DNA of 12,500 nt from Monoplex corrugatus. Its lineage: Eukaryota > Mollusca > Gastropoda > Littorinimorpha > Ranellidae. Position numbers and translations under genes: made by a program. The stretch covers positions 36,743,723-36,756,222 of the forward strand of contig JAPXFY010000031.1 of NCBI GenBank assembly GCA_030674185.1, read 5' to 3'. The notes beneath the pieces are model-generated. The model worked only from the letters and a program-made list of their open reading frames with translations. It searched no databases and had not been told where the DNA came from. Shown in pieces: positions 6,671 to 12,500 of this stretch. Position 1 is the first letter of the stretch; the number at the start of each line of letters is the position of its first letter.

Positions 6671-8074
6671 GGTGGAGGCGTCTACCAGCGCATACGTACA
6701 TTGGGGCTGTGTAGCAAGCCCCGCACTGCGCGATCCTGTCGTGGTGGACGTCTCCACCGTCTTTGGCACAACCTGCCTCCTGCCCGACGCCACTTTTCGT
6801 CTCCTGCTTCTTCTTCTCCTCCACTGCCCCTGCCCTTGACCTCGCTGCTGCAAGCTTTGTCTCCTCCTCTGCCGTCTTCGCCTTCGCCTTCTGTCCTGAT
6901 GGTGCCGCCTTCGCCTTCTGTCCCGCCGGTGCCGCTCTCGCCTTCTGTCCCGTTGGTGCCGCCTTCGTCGCCACCTCAGCCGCCACCATATGACTGTGAT
7001 AGGCTGAAACTATGCCTTTTTAATGCTCAGTCGGCATGCACTGGTGACAAAGCCGATGTTATTGCTGAATTTGTCGCAGATGAGCATGTTGACATTGCTT
7101 TTATCACGGAGACATGGCTTAACCCCCTTGGTCACGAACCTATACTTGCTAGCCTCACTCCGAGTGGTTACAGGCTTGCTTCTTTCCATCGCTCATCCCG
7201 AGGTGGCGGTATCGCCATCCTCTACAACGACTCACTCCATTCCCGCCTATCTTTCTCGCAGTCTCTGCCTTTCTCCCATCCTTCTTTCGAGCACGTTGAA
7301 GTATCCTTCCAATCCACCCCTCACCCCATCACCTTCTCCTGTGTCTATCGACCCCCACCTAGCTCTGCCAACAAACTCACCACATCCATGTTTCTCTCTG
7401 ACTTCGACCAATTGCTTGACCACTACTGCCTCTTACCTGGAAATCTCATCATTCTAGGTGATATCAATGTCCACTATGACAACACTCACCGTTATGACAC
7501 AAGACATATCATCAACTCTCTGTCCAATCACAATATGACTCAACACATTTCTGAACCAACCCATCAAAAAGGTCACATTCTTGACTGGATCATTTCTCGT
7601 GATCATCACAATTCCGCTACTGACAACTGCTTAGTTCTTTCTACCCGTCTAACTTCAGCCCTTCCATCTGACCACTCTGCAATTCTCTGTTCTCTCGACA
7701 TTTCTCCTCCTTCCCGTACCATGCGCACAGTGACTCGACGCAATCTCAAATCTATCGACCTCTCCACATTTTCATCTGATGCCTCCCGTCTCCTTTCTGA
7801 AAAGTCACATAACCTTGCCGATGAATTCTATACTACTCTCCACCATCTTCTGGACACTCATGCTCCAGCCACAACCCGTCTTTTACCTGACCGCCCCCCT
7901 ACCCCCTGGCTCACTCATGAGATCGCCTGTGCAAAACGTGCCCGCCGCAGAGCAGAGCGCCGCTGGCGCAAATCCAAACTCACTGTACACAGGCAACTTT
8001 TCCAAGCCTCTAAAACAAAAGTATCCACCCTCATTGCATCAGCAAAACAAGCTATTTCCAAACCAAAATCCTGA
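6671..8074 (+). CDS. LINE endonuclease domain (5' half of a frameshifted ORF)
   Basis: This encodes an apurinic-like (EEP family) endonuclease, which in these elements nicks the target DNA to prime reverse transcription. Positions: LFNAQSA with the metal-site Asn at about 7022, FITETWL with the catalytic Glu at about 7109, GGGIAILY near 7205, VYRPP near 7346, LGDINVH with Asp and Asn near 7460, LDWI near 7580, and SDHSAI near 7670. All the expected active-site residues are present. The frame is open from the first base of the insertion; the first in-frame ATG inside the element is 6899. Earlier in-frame methionines lie in host flank and are not part of the element. A Pro/Ser/Val-rich lead of three 27-bp repeats precedes the domain, which is followed by a basic KRARRRAERRWRK segment. 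The frame ends at a stop (8072-8074) because of a one-base loss near 8044; homology continues in the next frame. Confidence 0.88.
   Translation, partial: GGGVYQRIRTLGLCSKPRTARSCRGGRLHRLWHNLPPARRHFSSPASSSPPLPLPLTSLLQALSPPLPSSPSPSVLMVPPSPSVPPVPLSPSVPLVPPSSPPQPPPYDCDRLKLCLFNAQSACTGDKADVIAEFVADEHVDIAFITETWLNPLGHEPILASLTPSGYRLASFHRSSRGGGIAILYNDSLHSRLSFSQSLPFSHPSFEHVEVSFQSTPHPITFSCVYRPPPSSANKLTTSMFLSDFDQLLDHYCLLPGNLIILGDINVHYDNTHRYDTRHIINSLSNHNMTQHISEPTHQKGHILDWIISRDHHNSATDNCLVLSTRLTSALPSDHSAILCSLDISPPSRTMRTVTRRNLKSIDLSTFSSDASRLLSEKSHNLADEFYTTLHHLLDTHAPATTRLLPDRPPTPWLTHEIACAKRARRRAERRWRKSKLTVHRQLFQASKTKVSTLIASAKQAISKPKS
6887..6967 (+). repeat. 27-bp minisatellite inside the ORF, three units
   Basis: Units at 6887-6913, 6914-6940 and 6941-6967 begin CCTTCTGTCC and end GCCGCCTTCG or GCCGCTCTCG. 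They encode nine-residue repeats PSVLMVPPS, PSVPPVPLS and PSVPLVPPS upstream of the endonuclease. The length is a multiple of three, so copy number can change without breaking the frame. Confidence 0.9.
8041..8050 (+). other. Frameshift site splitting the LINE ORF
   Basis: Homology leaves the endonuclease frame and resumes in the frame one base back at the A4 run 8044-8047. The downstream frame reads SYFQTKILNA, then ELFTTMNHLLG, the usual linker before the RT. One missing A in this run explains the break. A canonical X-XXY-YYZ slippery heptamer in the correct phase is not present, so a mutation or sequencing error is more likely than programmed frameshifting. Confidence 0.8.
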
Positions 8075-9858
8075 ATGCCTCTTCTTCAAAAGAACTCTTT
8101 ACAACCATGAATCATCTCCTTGGCACACGAAAAGATTTACCTCTCCCAACAAAACATACAAATGAAGAACTCCCATCTGTATTCTCCAACTATTTCACCA
8201 CCAAAATACAAACTCTTCGTGACAGGCTTGACAGGACACCCTGTCAACCATGCCCACCTGACCCTTCCTTCTCTGGCACACCTCTTACTACTTTTACCCC
8301 AGTCTCACAAGAAGAAATTCTCAACACAATCAGATCCATGTCGTTCAAAACCTGCGAACTGGATCCTCTTCCAGGTTCTGTCTACGCCGACTGTCTCCCT
8401 ACTCTCCTCCCATTCATCACTGACATCATCAACACTTCTCTTCAAACTGGAACTGTCCCAGATTCTTTCAAGTCTGCTATTGTTCACCCTCTCCTCAAGA
8501 AACACAATTTAGATCCAAATGAACTGAAAAATTACCGGCCTATCTCTAATCTCTCTTTCTTGTCAAAACTGCTTGAAAAAGTCGTCCTCAACCAGCTGAA
8601 CTCTCACCTGTCTGCCAACAATCTCCTCAATCCTTTCCAGTCAGCCTACCGCCAGTGCCATAGCACTGAAACTGCCCTACTACACATTCTCAACAATCTC
8701 CTCCTTGCAACTGATACTGGCAAAGTCTCTCTCCTCACACTCCTTGATCTGTCTGCAGCCTTTGATACCATTGATCATGGTATTCTCCTTTCTAGACTTC
8801 ATCATACTTTTGGCATCTCTGACATTGCTCTGTCTTGGTTCACTTCATACCTATCAAACAGAAAACAAACCGTTCTCATCAATGGCACTTACTCTCAACC
8901 TGCATACCTGACCTGTGGTGTTCCACAAGGATCTGTCCTTGGCCCTGTTCTTTTCACTCTTTACACCTCCCCCCTGTCCACCATCACCAACTCCCATTCT
9001 ATAAAACACCACTTCTATGCTGATGACACCCAACTTCAAGACAGTGACTCACCTGATAATATACAGCGCCTGTTGACTCGCACCACTGAGTGTTACTCGG
9101 ACATTAAGAACTGGATGACACACAATAGACTTCAGCTTAATGACGACAAAACAGAAGCTATCCTCATTGGCACCCGTCAGAAACTTTCTCAGCTGCCTCC
9201 TCTTTCTCTCCCATTATGTAACACATCAGTCCCAATTTCTGATTCAGCTAAAAACCTTGGTGTCTGCATTGACTCTACCCTCTCCATGAACAACTTTGTT
9301 TCTCAAACTGCCAGATCCTGCTACTATCATCTCCATCGTATAAAGCTGATCAGGAAGTATCTCTCTGTGGAAACAACTGCAAAACTCGTTCTCTCCTTCA
9401 TAATGTCTCGCATTGACTATTGCAATTCACTCCTGTCTGGTCTTCCTGCCTCCACCATTCACATCCTACAGCGTATTCAAAACAATGCTGCACGCCTTGT
9501 ACTCAAAAAGAAAAAAGCTGACCACATATCTCCTCTCCTGGCACAACTTCACTGGCTTCCTGTATCAAAGCGCATACAGTACAAACTAGACACCATGTGC
9601 TACAAAAGCCTCAATAACGCAGCCCCCGATTACCTGTCAAGCCTACTTGAGATCTATGTTCCCTCACGTACCCTCCGCTCTGCCTCTGATCCTCTGACTC
9701 TTCGCTTTCCACGCACTAAGCTCAATACCTATGGTCCACGAGCCTTCTCTGTTTCTGGTCCACTCTCCTGGAACAAACTTCCTCTCTCAGTCCGTCAGCA
9801 ACCTACTTTTGTCTCCTTCAAGTCCGCTCTCAAAACTCACCTTTTCTCTCCTGCATAA
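8044..9858 (+). CDS. LINE reverse transcriptase (3' half of a frameshifted ORF)
   Basis: This encodes the RNA-dependent DNA polymerase that copies element RNA at the nicked target. The first ATG in this frame is 8107, but homologous linker residues begin before it, so the natural start lies upstream in the other frame. Counting from that ATG: NYRPISNL at 142-149, PFQSAYRQCHSTETALL at 176-192, motif A LDLSAAFDTIDH at 213-224, motif B GVPQGSVLGPVLF at 271-283, catalytic FYADDTQL at 303-310, and a thumb region with LNDDKTE at 344-350. A C-terminal tail follows with HISPLLAQLHWLPV, RTLRSAS and FKSALKTHLF, a signature of the CR1/L2/Rex1 group. The 583-residue segment is uninterrupted and the two catalytic Asp are intact, so the copy is young or its decay is limited to the single frameshift. 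Confidence 0.93.
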   Translation, partial: KTSYFQTKILNASSSKELFTTMNHLLGTRKDLPLPTKHTNEELPSVFSNYFTTKIQTLRDRLDRTPCQPCPPDPSFSGTPLTTFTPVSQEEILNTIRSMSFKTCELDPLPGSVYADCLPTLLPFITDIINTSLQTGTVPDSFKSAIVHPLLKKHNLDPNELKNYRPISNLSFLSKLLEKVVLNQLNSHLSANNLLNPFQSAYRQCHSTETALLHILNNLLLATDTGKVSLLTLLDLSAAFDTIDHGILLSRLHHTFGISDIALSWFTSYLSNRKQTVLINGTYSQPAYLTCGVPQGSVLGPVLFTLYTSPLSTITNSHSIKHHFYADDTQLQDSDSPDNIQRLLTRTTECYSDIKNWMTHNRLQLNDDKTEAILIGTRQKLSQLPPLSLPLCNTSVPISDSAKNLGVCIDSTLSMNNFVSQTARSCYYHLHRIKLIRKYLSVETTAKLVLSFIMSRIDYCNSLLSGLPASTIHILQRIQNNAARLVLKKKKADHISPLLAQLHWLPVSKRIQYKLDTMCYKSLNNAAPDYLSSLLEIYVPSRTLRSASDPLTLRFPRTKLNTYGPRAFSVSGPLSWNKLPLSVRQQPTFVSFKSALKTHLFSPA

Positions 9859-10026
9859 AATCCTAACCTCACTCAACCCTCCCCTCTGCAGCCTGTCTCC
9901 GCTCGGAGGGAATCACATGGTTATAATATATAATTGTATGCTATGCTCTCTATAATTTTCCATTGCTTTTATTCTTGCTTTTATTGCTTTTATTCTTTCT
10001 CCCCATTTATAGCCATGCGTGTGTGT

Positions 10027-10069
<43 letters not shown>

Positions 10070-10192
10070 TGTATGTGTGCGTGCGTGTGTGTGCGAGCGT
10101 GCGTGCCTGCGTGTGTGTCTGCTTCAGCGCTTAGATTTGATTTTATCAAGATTTTGCGCTATATAAATATTGTAATTATTATTATTATTATT
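9859..10192 (+). other. 3' UTR and tail of the LINE
   Basis: After the stop come a pyrimidine-rich stretch, an AT-rich stretch with TTTTATTGCTTTTATTC, and a GT microsatellite (10018-10120). Then AGCGC (10126-10130) pairs with GCGCT (10156-10160), followed by ATATAAATATTG and (ATT)6 at 10175-10192. In CR1/L2-type elements a conserved 3' stem and terminal microsatellite serve for recognition by the RT; that role is inferred here. Confidence 0.8.
10018..10120. repeat. (GT)n microsatellite within the LINE 3' UTR
   Basis: A long GT run is followed by GTGC, CGTGCGTG and GTGTCTG variants. It lies between the coding end and the 3' stem of the element, so it is inside the insertion and not host flank. 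Confidence 0.95.
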
Positions 10193-10442
10193 GCTCTCAC
10201 AACGAACGGTGACGCAGTTTTTTTTTTTTGCACCCCTAACAGATTATTTAAAGCCATTTTGTCATTTTGAGGAACAGTCCTATTTCGATCTAATGTGCAC
10301 GAAAGAAAATGTCTTTTTTAAAATTAATTCTATATGAGCAAGTTTGTGATGTTCCCTTAATACAATTTGGCCTCCCTCTCCTGACCTACTTTATGTTTGG
10401 TTTCGTCTGCTTTTACAGCGAACGGCGATACAGTTTTTTGCA

Positions 10443-10474
<32 letters not shown>

Positions 10475-10586
10475 ATCTTCAAACACATTTCATTATTTCG
10501 GTTGACAGTCTATTTGGATCTAATGTGCACTAAGAAAATGTCTTTTTTTGAAAAACATTATTCTATATGAACAAGTTTATGTTCCT
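10193..10586 (+). repeat. ~200-bp tandem repeat: rest of unit 2 and unit 3
   Basis: 10193-10198 is the right copy of the target duplication (GCTCTC). Unit 2 continues with ACAACGAACGGTGACGCAG and ends near 10368. Unit 3 starts at GGCCTCCCTCTCCTGACC (10369) and repeats TTTCGTCTGC, CAGCGAACGG, ATCTAATGTGCAC and ATGAACAAGTTT before fading near 10586. After removal of the insertion, the CGAACGG word recurs at spacings of 198 and 216 bp. In unit 3 the short GCACCCCTAAC of the other units is replaced by C20 followed by A11 (10445-10475). Confidence 0.85.
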
Positions 10587-10911
10587 AAAAGGGATGGACT
10601 GTTCATAAAATATAAAATGGAATGTTTTCATTTTTGCATGGCTATGCACACTGGCCAGTGCCAGTGATGAGATACATATACAGTTGCCAGTGCTAAGTGC
10701 TCATGGGAAGGAGTTGTTAGTCGGGATGTGTGGGATGGAAAACACCTGCTTCCATACCGACAGGGCTGAGTATACCTATATCGATAGTTGAAAATCGTGA
10801 AGAGTAGGGCATTTATTTGGCTGCCCTGGTATGAAATATTGGAGAGAGACTGATTTCCTAGGTCCCTTCCCTTGAAGGCCAATTAACCTTCTTGCCTTTC
10901 TGAAGTCTTGG

Positions 10912-10913
<2 letters not shown>
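10587..10913. other. No gene seen
   Basis: Unique-looking sequence. A 12-base palindrome CACTGGCCAGTG lies near 10649-10660, next to repeated GCCAGTG words. No coding or RNA feature was recognised. Confidence 0.5.

Positions 10914-10948
<35 letters not shown>
10914..10948 (+). repeat. Poly(A) run, 35 bases
   Basis: An uninterrupted A35 tract follows GAAGTCTTGGCT. It could be the tail of a retroposed transcript or simple slippage; no upstream transcript-like sequence was recognised. Confidence 0.95.
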
Positions 10949-10950
<2 letters not shown>

Positions 10951-11017
10951 GGCTTCGCACTGCAGCGACGCGCTCTCAAAGGGGAAAGCAGCCCAGGTTT
11001 CATATGAAAAGGGGAGA

Positions 11018-11021
<4 letters not shown>

Positions 11022-11050
<29 letters not shown>
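11022..11050 (+). repeat. (AAAAC)n microsatellite
   Basis: Five AAAAC pentamers then an A run. It is the complement of the TTTTG pentamer that dominates the array at 989-1385. Confidence 0.9.
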
Positions 11051-11406
11051 AACAACCAATAAACCATATAAGATATCTATACCTGTATCTAAATATAACT
11101 ATCAGCGCTGGAAAAATAAACGGAAGATCATTTGTCAAGGCATGATCGGCGCTTTGACCTTGAACTTACAAGAGCTCGCGCTGTGAGCTCATACATATAA
11201 CCTTTATGACCTTTTCAAGTCAAGTTGATTGACATAACGCAAAGACACTTACCGGGCATTATCTAGCTTGTAGACTTAACCCAGAAAAGAGACTAGGAAC
11301 GCTGTCATTTATAAAAGCCTATTCATGTGACTATAGGCTTATTTTGTAATTGTAATAAAAGCAAAAGGTAAAGAAACAAGAAAGGGAGAGAAGGGGTAAG
11401 TAGGTA
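11051..11406. other. AT-rich intergenic sequence, nothing recognised
   Basis: No coding frame or RNA gene was seen. Short inverted words such as GAGCTCGCGCTGTGAGCTC (11171-11189) are present. Confidence 0.5.
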
Positions 11407-11477
11407 GTGTGTGTGTGTGTGTGTGTGTGTGCGTGTGTGTGCGTGTGTGTGTGCGTGTGTGCGTGTGTGTGTGTGTA

Positions 11478-11510
<33 letters not shown>

Positions 11511-11511
11511 T
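11407..11511. repeat. (GT)n microsatellite, interrupted
   Basis: GT dinucleotides with regular GTGC and one GTAT interruptions. Frames across it are artefacts. Confidence 0.97.
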
Positions 11512-11606
11512 ATAAAGAGAGGGAGGCAATGACAATGATATATTTTTCAACGGTAGAAATTATTGGTCAAGAGCCATTTTTCAAACTGCTGATCGAGAGT
11601 AAAAAA

Positions 11607-11616
11607 GGAGAGAGAG

Positions 11617-11655
<39 letters not shown>

Positions 11656-11678
11656 GGAGAAGAGACAGAGACAGAGAC
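11607..11678. repeat. (GA)n microsatellite
   Basis: GAGA run with AGAAGAGA interruptions passing into AGAGACAGAGACAGAGACGG. It is a purine-only tract for most of its length. Confidence 0.95.
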
Positions 11679-11705
11679 GGGATATATACCTGTGAATCAA
11701 GCTCT

Positions 11706-12020
11706 TTAACCCCTTGACTCCTGCACCCTATCCACCCAACAAACAGTTTAAAATTAACCCTCTGACTCACTCACCCTGTCCACCCAACCAACAGTTTAAA
11801 CTTAACCCTTTGACTCACTCACACTATCCACCCTACCAACAGTCAAAAATTAACCCTTTGACTCCCGCACCCTATCCACCCTACCAACAGTTAAAACTTA
11901 ACCCTTTGACTCACTCACCCTATCCACCAGCTTCCTTCAGGAAGGGTTAAGTTTTTGCTTTGCTGACATGATTGGCAATGCAGGGTGCTCGTGGACAGGG
12001 TGCAGGAGTTCAAGGGTTAA
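11706..12020. mobile_element. TTAA-bounded segment with inverted ends (possible MITE)
   Basis: TTAA at 11706-11709 and 12017-12020 bracket 307 bp. Reading inward, the left end is CCCCTTGACTCCTGCACCC and the right end, on the other strand, is CCCTTGAACTCCTGCACCC. Over about 27 bases the ends differ by two small indels and one substitution. TTAA targets and CCCTTT-like ends are typical of piggyBac-type elements. Inside are five 48-bp units in minus orientation (11726, 11774, 11822, 11870, 11918). Equally, this could be a minisatellite that inverted at one end. No transposase is present. Confidence 0.4.
11710..11948 (-). repeat. 48-bp minisatellite related to the 43-bp array
   Basis: The CCCTATCCACC word (variants CCCTGTCCACC, CACTATCCACC) recurs at exact 48-bp steps five times. 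Its reverse complement matches the unit of the array at 1954-2372, including GGATAGGGTGCAGGAGTCAA and GGGTTAA. At 11930-11944 CTTCC-TTCA-GGAAG marks where the orientation flips back. Confidence 0.88.
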
Positions 12021-12128
12021 AGATAGACAGTAAAACTGCGTACGGATGTCACTTGCTAAGCGAGTTACATACTAGACAATTCAAAGTCGTTTGTCTGAAA
12101 AAAAAGCAGTCTATCTCACTTTATATGC

Positions 12129-12180
12129 ACATTTCTAAGATAATGTACATTTCTAAGATAATGTACATTTCTAAGATGAT
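12129..12180 (+). repeat. 18-bp tandem repeat, about three units
   Basis: ACATTTCTAAGATAATGT at 12129-12146 and 12147-12164, then a partial third unit ending AAGATGAT. Confidence 0.9.
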
Positions 12181-12269
12181 CAAATTCTGAATCTCAGAAC
12201 AACATTTCTGATATGTTTTCAACTTCACAGTTGTGAAAAAAAAGATTCCAACGAAAATGATTACTCGAA

Positions 12270-12270
<1 letters not shown>

Positions 12271-12354
<84 letters not shown>

Positions 12355-12484
12355 CTCTCTCTCTCTGTCTCTCATCTGAAATTTGAACTCTCTCTCTCTC
12401 ACATTCACACGCACACCCACACCCATACACGTACGCACACGTACACACACACACACATACATACACACACACACACACACACAC
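12271..12484. repeat. Compound CA / CT microsatellite
   Basis: A long CA run (about 12271-12348) passes into CT-rich TCTGTCTCTC (about 12349-12373). A TCTC run lies near 12389-12400, then CA repeats with CGTACG and CATACA interruptions run to 12484. Confidence 0.95.
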
Positions 12485-12500
12485 CAGCCATACACGCAAA

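Larger units (their letters stand above)
6671..10192 (+). mobile_element. CR1/L2-like non-LTR retrotransposon, near full-length
   Basis: This 3522-bp insertion carries, in order, a proline-rich lead, an AP-like endonuclease, a reverse transcriptase, a C-terminal tail, a 3' UTR with a GT microsatellite, a short AGCGC/GCGCT stem, and (ATT)6. The RT motifs and the WNKLP / FKSALKTHLF tail fit the CR1/L2/Rex1 part of the Jockey superfamily. A GCTCTC duplication flanks it. No separate ORF1 is present, so the copy is either mildly 5'-truncated or from a single-ORF lineage. The sense strand is conspicuously rich in C and T and poor in G. One single-base frameshift splits the open frame, and no other inactivating change was seen in the catalytic motifs. 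Confidence 0.9.

Noticed and set aside
6537..6989. Minus-strand frame with GQKAK-type repeats, resembling a basic nuclear protein
   Set aside because: It is the complement of the 27-bp repeat and LINE endonuclease lead, and it runs across the insertion junction at 6671 into host repeat, so it cannot be an ancestral gene.
8041..8050. Programmed -1 ribosomal frameshift between endonuclease and RT
   Set aside because: No slippery heptamer in the correct phase and no obvious downstream pseudoknot; single-base loss in the A run is simpler.
11155..11216. TCAAGGTCA and AAAAGGTCA receptor half-sites on the minus strand
   Set aside because: Short motifs expected by chance at this window size; no adjacent gene or promoter.
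11310..11325. TATA-like ATTTATAAAAG
   Set aside because: AT-rich background and no downstream transcript-like sequence.

Overview
This is a eukaryotic, almost purely intergenic stretch. No host protein-coding gene, rRNA or functional tRNA could be supported. Three things point to an invertebrate animal, most plausibly a mollusc (perhaps a gastropod): very long CA/GT microsatellites, many short minisatellites, and a LINE of the CR1/L2 group whose 3' end carries a GCGCTATATAAAT-type tail with ATT repeats. The organism assignment is inference only.

Layout. 1-985: unique-looking and diverged repeat sequence with C13 and G12 homopolymers. 989-1385: TTTTG-rich 55-bp minisatellite. About 1700-1893: tRNA-derived SINE on the minus strand. 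1954-2372: 43-bp minisatellite. 2766-3135: polypyrimidine tract. 3195-3990: degenerate ~47-bp minisatellite, interrupted at 3272-3524 by a 5'-truncated non-LTR retrotransposon tail (minus). 4274-4469: second copy of that tail (plus). 4486-4530: possible relic of a hammerhead-like motif. 5470-5525: weak tRNA-like SINE head. 5629-5823: CA repeats. 5977-6184: third truncated tail (minus), with an 11-bp target-site duplication.

The main object is a nearly complete CR1/L2-like LINE at 6671-10192 (plus). It encodes an AP-type endonuclease and a reverse transcriptase in what was evidently one reading frame, now split by a single-base loss in an A run near 8044. It ends in an AGCGC/GCGCT stem and (ATT)6, and is flanked by a 6-7 bp duplication (GCTCTC). 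It landed inside a ~200-bp tandem repeat of which three units remain (6441-6670 and 10193-10586), so the empty site can be reconstructed from the neighbouring units.

Right end: poly(A)35 at 10914, AAAAC repeats, GT and GA microsatellites, then a TTAA-bounded 307-bp segment (11710-12016). This segment is built from units related to the 43-bp minisatellite about 9.5 kb away, in opposite orientation, with a strand flip at its right end. The window closes with CA/CT microsatellites. The only proteins with a recognisable job are the LINE's endonuclease and reverse transcriptase. In the family these act together in target-primed reverse transcription: the endonuclease nicks the target and the RT copies the RNA from the 3' tail.
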